From assembly GCA_037481715.1 (NCBI GenBank), contig JBBFLD010000003.1, forward strand, positions 124,001-188,000: a stretch of 64,000 nucleotides of DNA, in the 5' to 3' direction. The position numbers and the translations under genes are program-made. Of the stretch, positions 1 to 7,351 are shown piece after piece. Positions within the stretch are counted from its first letter, which is position 1, and the number at the start of each line of letters is the position of its first letter. Origin of the DNA: Rosettibacter sp037481715. GTDB taxonomy: Bacteria; Bacteroidota; Ignavibacteria; Ignavibacteriales; Melioribacteraceae. The notes beneath the pieces were generated by a model. It saw only the letters and a list, made by a program, of their open reading frames with translations, was not told the origin of the DNA and did not search any database.

Positions 1-461
1 ACACCGCTGCTGTCATCATCATTTGGATTATCACCTCCACCGTAAATTGTTCCAGTGCCTCCTTCAATCACTGCAGTGCCTCCGGGAACATTCAATTTAG
101 CTCTTCCAGCTATAATTATACCACCCCAATCTCCTGCAGCACGCTGTCCAACAGGTTCTTGACTTGTGAACACAATTGGTTTTTCTTTTGTCCCATTTGC
201 AATAATTTTTGCACCACGATTTATAATTAATGTCCCTTTGGATGATTTTTCTCCATAAATTATTGTTCCTGCAGGAATAGTAAGTGTTGCAGGTTCATTA
301 ACATTTACAAATCCTCTTAATAAATATTTCTTGCTTGCATCCAGAGTTTTATCTGAATTGATGTTCCCTTCTAATACTTCATCATAAGAAGCTAATTGAG
401 CAAATGAAGATGATAAAGTAATTAAAGAAAAAAGTAATAATTTTAGAAATTGCTTATACAT
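1..461 (-). CDS. Secreted surface protein, N-terminal part only (cut by window edge)
   Basis: The reading frame runs off the left edge; about 153 residues are visible. It starts at the ATG at 461, with AAAGGAGG a few bases upstream. The N-terminus (MYKQFLKLLLFSLITLSSSFAQ) is a typical signal peptide. The mature part contains phrases such as 'TLTIPAGTIIYGEKSSKGTLIINRGAKI' and 'GDWGGIIIAGRAKLN' (written here only to show the repeated Ile/Gly beta pattern), as seen in secreted parallel-beta proteins often encoded beside TonB-dependent receptors in Bacteroidota. It begins only 12 bases after the stop of the receptor gene, so the two are very probably one operon. The function is unknown; a surface or extracellular role is inferred from the signal peptide and the neighbour. 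A type IX sorting tail could lie beyond the edge. Confidence 0.8.
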   Translation of the reverse strand, partial: MYKQFLKLLLFSLITLSSSFAQLASYDEVLEGNINSDKTLDASKKYLLRGFVNVNEPATLTIPAGTIIYGEKSSKGTLIINRGAKIIANGTKEKPIVFTSQEPVGQRAAGDWGGIIIAGRAKLNVPGGTAVIEGGTGTIYGGGDNPNDDDSSG

Positions 462-473
462 TAATACCTCCTT

Positions 474-3266
474 TTATAATTTATAAGATATGTTAAATGA
501 TAAAGACGAATTGTTGCTGTCAAGTCTTGCTTTTTTATTTCCTTGCATGAAAATTTTACTTTGTGCCAGAATATCTTTTGCGGAGACTTTAAGTTCTATA
601 TTTTCTGTCAATTTATGATTTATCACAAGGTCAATAACATCACGCGGCTTTTCTATTATATCATCTTCATAAGCTGTTGCTACTTCTATAATTCTTTCGC
701 CAATACGGTTATACAATAAACTAATTGATGTGCCGTAATCCTGCGAATTATATGATAATGCTAAATTTATAACATAAGGTGATTGACCTTGAAGTGGTCT
801 TCCTGTTCTAGAAATTGTAGTTTCTGTGCCCCTTACTGTTACCTCAGATTTTACTAAAGTATAATTTGTATTGATTGAAAAATTTGATAATAATTTTGTT
901 ATGCGTTTTAATCCAAATCTTGCTTCTAATTCAAGGCCATAAACTTTTGCAATATCAGAATTCATGAATGTTCTTTCAGAACCGAGTGCACTTCCAGTAA
1001 CTACTACCTGCTCTATAGCATCTTTTATATCTTTATAAAAGAAACTTGCTGAGAATAATTCTCCAATATCAGGATAGGTTTCAAATCTTAAGTCGTAGTT
1101 TTTGACCAAAGCTCTTTTTAAATCAGGATTACCACGAACAGATGTTTGAGTGTAAAAGTCAAAATATGCAAACGGAGCAAGTTCTCTCAATTCAGGTCTG
1201 TTTACAGTTTGATTAGCTGCAAATCTAATATTGGAAACATTAGAAATTTTATAAATCAAGTTAATTGAAGGAAGAATATCAATATTCTTTAATTCAAATA
1301 ATAAATCTTTCTGGTCTGATAGATCTCTTGATTTTATTCTTTGAACTGAATTTTCTAATCTTGCCCCAGCAATTATTTTTAACTCTTTATCAAACAATGA
1401 AATATTTTGGTCTAACATTAAGTATGTTGCAAAATAATTTTGTTCAGCTTTGTAGTTATTTGTTCCATTCAAATACTCTTGAATTGAAAATCCATTCTTT
1501 CTAAAATTTTCAGGAGAAAAGATTTTATCTATTGGCAAATACAATAAGTTAAAATCCGTATAGCCATTGCCAGGTGCATTAATTATTGTTCCAATTAATC
1601 TTGAATTAAAATCTCTATCTTTATTTTCGTAACTGCTTCCGAATTTTAATTTCAAAGTTGAAACAGGCAAAGAAACATCTAGATTAGCTCCTTTTGTATC
1701 TTCAGAAAGATTTGAATAAAATCTTCCGCCATTTTTCAGATTAACCTGTGGACCCAATAATGCAGCAAATTGATTATCACTGCCAAGCTCGCGTGAATAA
1801 ATTATTCTTCTGTAATCAGGTTCATTTCGGTGAGAAATTGAATTAAATAGTTTCCACTCAACTTGTAAATTGTTTAATGAACTGAAAAAGTGTTCACCGC
1901 TTAACTGTCCAGTATAAACTTCTCTTGAAGTAAATCTCATTGATGTTAAAATTTGTTCTGAGCCTGCATCAGTATATTGAGCGCCCTGCAGCTCTGAGAC
2001 TTCATCATCAGATGTATGACTGTAAGTATTTTTAAAACTAAACTTATGATAATCTGTAAGCTTATAACTTAGATTTAGTATTCCTCCCCATAATGTTGAG
2101 TATGTATATTGATTACCAGAATAATTAAATCTTGGTTCACCGCTTGCTTCGTATTCATTTCTTTCTAATTGGATTTTATTAAATTGGTTGCGATATGATA
2201 ATGCAGTTACAAATCCAAATCTTGGTCCAAACAAACTTACTCCATCTCCCAATGAAATCATAAATCCGCCATTCAAAGGTGCTTTGGTAGATTTTGTTGA
2301 CCAATTATTCGGCAAAGATTTTGCAAAATCTAAAATTTGGTTTGAAGAATAATTACCTTTGCTTAAATCAGAAGGAATACTTGAAGGGAGACTTCTTGTT
2401 CCATCATCAATGCCAAGAAAATCTAATTTGCCGCCATTATAAGTTAAGAATTGAGAAAAAGTTATATCAGGCACATAAGAACCAGTAAATGAAATATTGA
2501 ATTTTAGTTTATCAGGAAAATCAATCGTGTTTAAGTTGACAATTCCGCCAGAGAAATTACCTGGTTTATCTGGTGTATAAGTCTTTTCAATTATAGTATT
2601 ATCAAGAAGATTTGATGGAATAATATCGAAAGCAAATGATTTTTTATCCGGCTCCGTGCTTGAAAGTGGGGCATTGTTAAGTCTTGCATCGCTGTATCGC
2701 TCGCTTGTTCCTCTCACAAAAATAAATTTATTATCAACTATTGAAATTCCTGTAACTCTTTTTAGTGCCTCACTTGAGGTTGCATCTGGAGATTTTTTAA
2801 TTTGCTCTGCACTAATACCGTCACTGATTGAGATTGAATTTTTTTGTCTGTTTAATAATGCAGCTTCATATGAATTTTCAGATTTACTTATAACTACAAC
2901 TTCATCAATATTAATTGATTCCGGCTTTAGTGCAACATTGATAATTGTTTTTTGTCCAGCTGTTACTTTAACATTTGGAATTTTTGTTTTCGAATAAGAT
3001 ATGTAACTTATTAACAAATCATATTCGCCTGGCTCTATATTTGATATTACAAAATTTCCTTCGATATCACTTGCAGCTCCATAGTTTGTATTAATGAGAA
3101 CTACATTAGCTCCAATTATTGGTTCGCCTGTAGTTTCATCAACAATTTTTCCTCCTATGGAACCTTTGACTTTATTTTGTGAATATGTTGGATATGTCAT
3201 AAGAATTAAATAAAATAAAAGAAGATAAATGCTTTTGAAGCTGTTTGAATTGTTTGCTTTATTCAC
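474..3266 (-). CDS. TonB-dependent outer-membrane receptor
   Basis: This is an outer-membrane active-transport receptor for an unknown ligand, powered by TonB/ExbBD. A signal peptide (hydrophobic run SIYLLLFYLILMTYPTYSQ) is followed by a carboxypeptidase-regulatory-like beta domain (about residues 40-115, 'GKIVDETTGEPIIGANV'), a plug domain (about 145-260, with 'FVRGTSERYSDARLNNAPL') and a roughly 650-residue beta-barrel that ends in the aromatic-alternating strand 'SSLSFNISYKL'. It has no SusD partner and its length is not that of SusC, so a SusCD system is not supported. The frame could open at an ATG at 3284, but the purine run GAGGAGGAG lies inside those first codons and sits just ahead of a GTG at 3266. 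GTG is therefore preferred (930 residues). The next gene, a secreted protein, follows within 12 bases. Confidence 0.92.
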   Translation of the reverse strand: MNKANNSNSFKSIYLLLFYLILMTYPTYSQNKVKGSIGGKIVDETTGEPIIGANVVLINTNYGAASDIEGNFVISNIEPGEYDLLISYISYSKTKIPNVKVTAGQKTIINVALKPESINIDEVVVISKSENSYEAALLNRQKNSISISDGISAEQIKKSPDATSSEALKRVTGISIVDNKFIFVRGTSERYSDARLNNAPLSSTEPDKKSFAFDIIPSNLLDNTIIEKTYTPDKPGNFSGGIVNLNTIDFPDKLKFNISFTGSYVPDITFSQFLTYNGGKLDFLGIDDGTRSLPSSIPSDLSKGNYSSNQILDFAKSLPNNWSTKSTKAPLNGGFMISLGDGVSLFGPRFGFVTALSYRNQFNKIQLERNEYEASGEPRFNYSGNQYTYSTLWGGILNLSYKLTDYHKFSFKNTYSHTSDDEVSELQGAQYTDAGSEQILTSMRFTSREVYTGQLSGEHFFSSLNNLQVEWKLFNSISHRNEPDYRRIIYSRELGSDNQFAALLGPQVNLKNGGRFYSNLSEDTKGANLDVSLPVSTLKLKFGSSYENKDRDFNSRLIGTIINAPGNGYTDFNLLYLPIDKIFSPENFRKNGFSIQEYLNGTNNYKAEQNYFATYLMLDQNISLFDKELKIIAGARLENSVQRIKSRDLSDQKDLLFELKNIDILPSINLIYKISNVSNIRFAANQTVNRPELRELAPFAYFDFYTQTSVRGNPDLKRALVKNYDLRFETYPDIGELFSASFFYKDIKDAIEQVVVTGSALGSERTFMNSDIAKVYGLELEARFGLKRITKLLSNFSINTNYTLVKSEVTVRGTETTISRTGRPLQGQSPYVINLALSYNSQDYGTSISLLYNRIGERIIEVATAYEDDIIEKPRDVIDLVINHKLTENIELKVSAKDILAQSKIFMQGNKKARLDSNNSSLSFNISYKL

Positions 3267-3409
3267 TTTCTCCTCCTCTTGCATAATTAAATTTGCTGCT
3301 CAAACATAGAGAAGGAATGTTAACTCATTATTAACTAAATGTTAAGTAAATGTTAAGTTTAGAAATGCGTAAAAGAAGTTTTGGAGAGAAAAAAATTTTT
3401 TGATATGAA

Positions 3410-4210
3410 TTACTCTTGAATCAAATCCTTTCTGCCCCACAGAATTAATTTGCTTTTTATAAATTCGATTGTTTTCTGATGTTCTTCGTTGCCATTGCCA
3501 CTTATAAACATTGGTTCACCAAAACAAATTTTTACTTCTTTAGATGGATCTATTTTACCAAAATCTTTAAGATATTTTCCATTACCCCATGCATCTGTAA
3601 GAAGTGCAACAGGAATAATCGGCACATTATTTCTTTTTGCTAATTTAATTCCAAGCGTATTAAAACCTGATGGATTTATAAATAATGTTCTCGTTCTTTG
3701 AGGAAAAATTATTATTGATTTTCCATTTGCAAGTTTTTCACTCCCTTGATTTAATACAGCCATTAAATCTTCACGAGGATTTTTTCTTGAAACCAAAATT
3801 GGATCTCTTGCTGCTGAGATTGGACCAAACAAAGGAAATCTTACAAGCTCTTCTTTCATAACAAAAACAATTCTTTTAACAGGATGAATTATGCATGGGA
3901 AAATAAAAGTTTCCAGAACACTCATATGATTTGAAACAAAAACAACAGGTCCTTCAACTTTCTTCAGATTGTTCATTCCCTGAATGTGAAATTTAATTCC
4001 AGTTTTCTCAAGACCTCGCATCATATCGACAGAAGAGTAAATCCATTTTTCGTCGTCATAGATTCCTTTAACTGCCTGACGATTGCAATAAACAACAATT
4101 CGAAGTAGATGGAAAAAATAAAAATAAAGTGAAGGGAAAGGTTTTTTATGATAATTGTTAATTGTTATATATTCATCTTTCTCAGCTATAATTATGTTTT
4201 GGTTTTTCAT
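3410..4210 (-). CDS. Lysophospholipid acyltransferase-family protein (PlsC-like) with variant motifs
   Basis: This 266-residue protein belongs to the PlsC/LPLAT fold, whose members transfer an acyl chain to lysophosphatidate or related acceptors at the inner membrane. Motif I is seen as 'VSNHMSVLETF'. The family usually has NHxSxxD (H-X4-D), whereas this protein has H-X4-E. The substrate-binding motif, usually FPEGTRS, is here 'FPQRTRT'. Motif IV 'IIPVAL' is intact. A hydrophobic stretch near residues 25-45 could anchor it. Conserved His and the Arg/Thr pair suggest an active enzyme, but the substitutions make the acceptor uncertain, so plsC is not assigned. It stands alone: the upstream neighbour is divergent, and the receptor gene lies downstream on the same strand with a gap of about 125 bases or more. 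Confidence 0.8.
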   Translation of the reverse strand: MKNQNIIIAEKDEYITINNYHKKPFPSLYFYFFHLLRIVVYCNRQAVKGIYDDEKWIYSSVDMMRGLEKTGIKFHIQGMNNLKKVEGPVVFVSNHMSVLETFIFPCIIHPVKRIVFVMKEELVRFPLFGPISAARDPILVSRKNPREDLMAVLNQGSEKLANGKSIIIFPQRTRTLFINPSGFNTLGIKLAKRNNVPIIPVALLTDAWGNGKYLKDFGKIDPSKEVKICFGEPMFISGNGNEEHQKTIEFIKSKLILWGRKDLIQE

Positions 4211-4331
4211 AAAAATTTATAAAAAGTTTACAAAAATATGTTAATTAATTTTCTATCTTCAAAAATCAATTAATAATTTTATAAAACTATACGATAGTTA
4301 AATGCATCTAAATCACAAACTTTACTAAAAT

Positions 4332-4742
4332 ATGGAGGAAAAATTGGAAATAAAATACTCACTTTCAAAGGAATTAAATCCTGAAGATGTTGCAAATGTT
4401 TTTCGAAATTCTGGCATTAGAAGGCCTTATGATAATTTGGAAAGAATAAAACGAATGATAGAAAATGCAGATATAATTATTTCTGCATGGAGTGATAAAA
4501 AATTAGTTGGTATAGCAAGAGCATTGACTGATTATTCCTATTGCTGTTATTTGTCAGACTTAGCAGTTGATAAAGAATATCAAAACATGGGAATTGGGAA
4601 AAAACTAATTGATATGCTGAAAGAAATAATTGGTGAAGAAGTAGCATTAATATTAATTTCTGCACCTGAAGCCATAAATTATTATCCCAAAATTGGATTT
4701 GAAAAATGTGAAAGAGCATTTATCATTAATAGAAAAAGATAA
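4332..4742 (+). CDS. GNAT-family N-acetyltransferase
   Basis: A 136-residue protein of the Gcn5-related acetyltransferase fold, which moves an acetyl group from acetyl-CoA to an amine. The acetyl-CoA pyrophosphate loop is visible as 'YQNMGIGKKLIDMLKE' (R/Q-x-x-G-x-G/A type), preceded by the beta4 strand 'CCYLSDLAVDKEYQ' and followed by 'YYPKIGFEKCE', the usual C-terminal 'YxKxGF' element. The substrate cannot be deduced. The start is ambiguous: the ATG at 4332 contains GGAGG in its next codons, and that sequence is well placed to serve a TTG at 4344 instead, which would remove four residues. It is transcribed away from the acyltransferase gene and has no operon partner. Confidence 0.87.
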   Translation: MEEKLEIKYSLSKELNPEDVANVFRNSGIRRPYDNLERIKRMIENADIIISAWSDKKLVGIARALTDYSYCCYLSDLAVDKEYQNMGIGKKLIDMLKEIIGEEVALILISAPEAINYYPKIGFEKCERAFIINRKR

Positions 4743-4809
4743 GAATTAATATGTGATTACTTTTTCAGATTATTGAAAATTCATATTATGGAATAAACAA
4801 GGCTTAATA

Positions 4810-4830
4810 AAAATCGATAAGGTCGATTTT
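4810..4830 (+). terminator. Possible weak terminator after the GNAT gene
   Basis: AAAATCGA (4810-4817) pairs perfectly with TCGATTTT (4823-4830) around a five-base loop. It lies about 70 bases after the GNAT stop and is followed by T-rich but interrupted sequence. The stem is short and AT-rich, so this is only a candidate. Confidence 0.3.
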
Positions 4831-5004
4831 CAAATTCTATTTTCTTAAACTAATTCAGAGTCATTAAACCTGAAACCTGTAACCTGATACATATTAACAT
4901 TGAAACCCTCTAAGATTATAAAATATTTTATCCGTTACATTTCATCTATCAATATTAAACCAATTTGGGGTTTTGATGTAGTTAAGGAAAAATTTTTTAT
5001 TAAT
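4831..5004. other. Gene-free stretch before the tRNA repeat array
   Basis: With the flanks, bases 4743-5323 hold no protein gene. The first part (to 5004) is AT-rich and carries only a small run of related words (cctgaaacctgtaacctga, near 4868). I see no RNA gene or credible reading frame here. The damaged tRNA-Glu copies begin at about 5005. Confidence 0.5.
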
Positions 5005-5015
5005 ACTTGATTTTG

Positions 5016-5080
5016 TGACCCCAACGGGAATCTTCCAATAGGAATCCCTTTGGGAGAACCCGTATTTTCACCTTGAAAGA
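5016..5080 (-). pseudogene. tRNA-Glu 3'-half remnant with a palindromic T-loop insert (copy 1)
   Basis: Read on the minus strand, the sequence matches intact tRNA-Glu from the anticodon loop (TCTTTCAAGG) to the discriminator base. A 23-base insert at 5033-5055 splits the T-loop exactly between TTC and GATT. On the minus strand the insert is TCCCAAAGGGA followed directly by TTCCTATTGGAA, two short inverted repeats side by side. The 5' half of the tRNA is absent, so it cannot make a tRNA. Confidence 0.88.
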
Positions 5081-5119
5081 ATGATTAATTTTTGGGGGAA
5101 TTATTGAGACTTGATTTTG

Positions 5120-5184
5120 TGACCCCAACGGGAATCTTCCAATAGGAATCCCTTTGGGAGAACCCGTATTTTCACCTTGAAAGA
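5120..5184 (-). pseudogene. tRNA-Glu 3'-half remnant with the same T-loop insert (copy 2)
   Basis: Identical in structure to the copy 104 bases away, with the same 23-base insert at 5137-5159 at the same T-loop position. It ends against the assembly gap, so more copies may be hidden there. Confidence 0.88.
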
Positions 5185-5187
5185 ATG

Positions 5188-5281
5188 NNNNNNNNNNNNN
5201 NNNNNNNNNNNNNNNNNNNNNNNNNNNNNNNNNNNNNNNNNNNNNNNNNNNNNNNNNNNNNNNNNNNNNNNNNNNNNNNNN
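5188..5281. other. Assembly gap of 94 N inside the repeat array
   Basis: The run of N falls inside the tRNA-Glu repeat array. The flanks are both parts of the same 104-base unit, so the break was probably caused by the repeats. The number of units is unknown. Confidence 0.97.
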
Positions 5282-5323
5282 GAAATGATTAATTTTTGGG
5301 GGAATTATTGAGACTTGATTTTG

Positions 5324-5395
5324 TGACCCCAACGGGAATCGAACCCGTATTTTCACCTTGAAAGAGTGATGTCCTAACCGTTAGACGATGGGGCC
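5324..5395 (-). tRNA. tRNA-Glu (anticodon TTC)
   Basis: On the minus strand the gene starts GGCCCCATCGTCTAACGG and ends in CCGTTGGGGTCA. The 7-bp acceptor stem forms with one G-T pair, the anticodon loop is CTTTCAA (anticodon TTC), the T-arm is ACGGG-TTCGATT-CCCGT, and the discriminator base is A. CCA is not encoded. It decodes GAA/GAG. Damaged 3' copies lie just downstream. Confidence 0.95.
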
Positions 5396-5410
5396 TAAAC
5401 TTTATTGTTG

Positions 5411-5485
5411 GGTGAGCAATGGGACTTGAACCCATGACCTTCTGGGCCACAACCAGATGCTCTAACCAACTGAGCTATGCTCACC
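5411..5485 (-). tRNA. tRNA-His (anticodon GTG)
   Basis: The minus strand begins GGTGAGCATAGCTCAG and ends ATTGCTCACC. The anticodon loop is TTGTGGC (GTG). The extra 5' G (position -1) faces C73, the identity pair of tRNA-His. It lies 15 bases upstream of tRNA-Glu, so the two are probably co-transcribed. Confidence 0.95.
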
Positions 5486-5608
5486 ATTCAAACTTTTTAT
5501 CAACAAATTTAAATAGATTCTTCCAATTAAATCTGGGGATGAATCTCTTTCCTTTAATTTGAGGCTTTTAGTTTATTTAATCAATAATAAAAAGAACTTC
5601 ATAATACA

Positions 5609-5665
5609 TACGCCAGAGTGATTTCCCAAAGGGACTCCTTTGGAGGAACCACTAACCCTCAGCTT
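5609..5665 (-). pseudogene. tRNA-Arg 3'-half remnant with a palindromic T-loop insert
   Basis: On the minus strand, from AAGCTGAGGG (anticodon loop onward) to the discriminator, this copies the intact tRNA-Arg that lies exactly 100 bases away. In the T-arm, the five bases GAGTC of the intact gene are replaced by 25 bases (5621-5645). On the plus strand these read TCCCAAAGGGA followed by CTCCTTTGGAG, the same double palindrome as in the tRNA-Glu remnants but in the opposite orientation. The 5' half of the tRNA is missing. Confidence 0.85.
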
Positions 5666-5708
5666 TTGCTTCGGGTTTTTTATTCAACATTTCGAGAACA
5701 TTTTTGTG

Positions 5709-5782
<74 letters not shown>

Positions 5783-5839
5783 AATTAAATTTGAAAATGA
5801 GCAAGCAGCTACAAACAAAAATTGAAAGAACTCAATTTG

Positions 5840-5914
5840 TCGGGGAGACAGGATTCGAACCTGCGACTTCTTGGTCCCAAACCAAGCGCTCTAGCCGGGC
5901 TGAGCTACTCCCCG
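5840..5914 (-). tRNA. tRNA-Pro (anticodon TGG)
   Basis: The minus strand begins CGGGGAGTAGCTCAG and ends in CTGTCTCCCCGA. The C1-G72 pair is typical of bacterial tRNA-Pro. The anticodon stem-loop CTTGG-TTTGGGA-CCAAG gives TGG. It is the first gene of the minus-strand Pro-Arg-His-Glu tRNA group. Confidence 0.95.
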
Positions 5915-6132
5915 ATATCCATACTTTCAAAAAATAAATTTTACTGGATTAAATTACCCAGTCCATCATAATTTGGCTTTCAAAAATATATCTTTGATTC
6001 TGAAATGTCAATTTGGTTATCATAATTTATCTTCTTCCTGCTTTTGCTCTATCATCGATGAACTTAAAAAATCATTCCACAAGAATATAAAATTGAATAT
6101 TTCTATCTTTGTTTCAATAAAAAAATAAATTT

Positions 6133-7350
6133 ATGCCAATCACTTTTTATTTATCGAACAGGTATATAAAATCAAAAAAAGATTCCCGATTTATTTCAAC
6201 AATTTCTACTATTACAATTTTAGGAATTGCTATAGGTGTTTGCGTGGTTATTATTGCACTAACTGTGCTTGATGGCTTTCAAAAAATTGTAACAGAAAAA
6301 ATTATTAATCTTAATTATCATATTAAGATTACTTCATTTGGGAAAAGAAATTTGCCTGATGAACCTGAAATTCTCAATCTTATTAAAAATCATTTTCCAA
6401 ATGACATTGAAAAAATTGACCCTTTTGTTTCCAAGCTTGCAATTATAAAATCAAAAAAATTAACTGAAGGAATAACTATTACCGGATTAAAAAAAGAATC
6501 TTTCAACATCATCTTAAAAAATTACATTGTTGAAGGAAAGATAATTGATAATAACAACGATAAAATTATTCTCGGGAAAAAATTAGCAGAAAAACTCTTT
6601 GTAAAAGTTGGTGACAAAATTACTCTTTTTTCACTTAAACACGACCAAATACCTTCTCCAGAGAATCCTCCTTCAATTATGCAATTTCAAGTTGAAGGAA
6701 TTTTTGAAAGCGGGATGGCTGACTATGATGACTTGAACGCATATATAAGTTTTCAAAGTGCACAGGAATTATTTGGAATGCAGAATGAAATTTCAGGCTA
6801 CAATATTAAACTAAAAAACATTTCGAATATTAATTCTTTTGCCGATAAACTTCAGGATTTACTTGGCTATCCATATTATGTTCAAACAGTTTTTAATATA
6901 CATCAAAATATTTTTACATGGCTTGAACTTCAAAAAGAGCCAATACCAATCGTACTTGGTTTAATAATTTTTGTTGCAACTTTTAATGTTGTTGGAACAT
7001 TATTGATGATAGTGCTTGAAAGAACAAATGCAATTGGGATACTTCGTTCCCTTGGTGCAAGCAGAAAATTGATATTAAAAGTTTTTCTACTTCATGGAAT
7101 TTATTTAACTATTTCAGGATTAATTCTTGGGAACACCCTTGCTTTAATTTTAAGCATGATTCAAGAAAAATTTGATGTTATTTCTCTTCCAGAAAAAATT
7201 TATTTTGTAACTAAGGTGCCTCTTTTTATTACTATAAACAATTATTTACTTGTATCGATTATCACATTTGCTGTTTCTGTAATTGCATCACTTATTCCTG
7301 CTTTTGTTGCATCAAGAATTCAACCTATTTCAGCAATCAGGTTTGATTAA
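6133..7350 (+). CDS. LolC/LolE-type ABC transporter permease (FtsX family), first copy
   Basis: A 405-residue inner-membrane permease. It has one N-terminal TM helix (about 22-47, 'TITILGIAIGVCVVIIALTV'), a large periplasmic MacB-like domain (about 50-270) and three C-terminal TM helices that form an FtsX domain ('GILRSLGASRKLILKVFLLHG'). This 1+3 topology and the N-terminal motif 'YLSNRYIKSKKDSRFISTIS' match LolC/LolE, which release lipoproteins from the inner membrane to the LolA carrier. A second permease starts one base after its stop and an ATPase follows, as in lolCED operons. The assignment to C or E is not possible from sequence alone. Confidence 0.88.
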   Translation: MPITFYLSNRYIKSKKDSRFISTISTITILGIAIGVCVVIIALTVLDGFQKIVTEKIINLNYHIKITSFGKRNLPDEPEILNLIKNHFPNDIEKIDPFVSKLAIIKSKKLTEGITITGLKKESFNIILKNYIVEGKIIDNNNDKIILGKKLAEKLFVKVGDKITLFSLKHDQIPSPENPPSIMQFQVEGIFESGMADYDDLNAYISFQSAQELFGMQNEISGYNIKLKNISNINSFADKLQDLLGYPYYVQTVFNIHQNIFTWLELQKEPIPIVLGLIIFVATFNVVGTLLMIVLERTNAIGILRSLGASRKLILKVFLLHGIYLTISGLILGNTLALILSMIQEKFDVISLPEKIYFVTKVPLFITINNYLLVSIITFAVSVIASLIPAFVASRIQPISAIRFD

Positions 7351-7351
7351 A

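Larger units (their letters stand above)
5005..5187. repeat. Tandem 104-bp repeat built on a tRNA-Glu 3' half (about 1.8 visible copies before the gap)
   Basis: The same 104-base unit starts at 5005 and again at 5109, where it runs into the N gap. Its last 25 bases and the start of a further unit reappear after the gap (5286-5312) and lead directly into the intact tRNA-Glu. Each complete unit consists of a spacer, the 3' half of tRNA-Glu and a 23-base insert in the T-loop. The array lies downstream (3') of the intact gene in the direction of tRNA transcription. Confidence 0.9.

Noticed and set aside
5005..5340. CRISPR array
   Set aside because: The repeated unit is 104 bases, is nearly identical throughout with no unique spacers, and contains tRNA-Glu sequence; no cas gene is nearby.
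5000..5356. Open frame of 118 residues across the N gap on the minus strand
   Set aside because: It reads through N residues and the repeated tRNA-Glu remnants, so it has no coding content.
6104..6111. Bacteroidota-type -7 promoter box (TATCTTTG) ahead of the LolC/E operon
   Set aside because: The -7 element fits TAnnTTTG, but no -33 TTTG lies at the right distance, so it is too weak to list as a feature.
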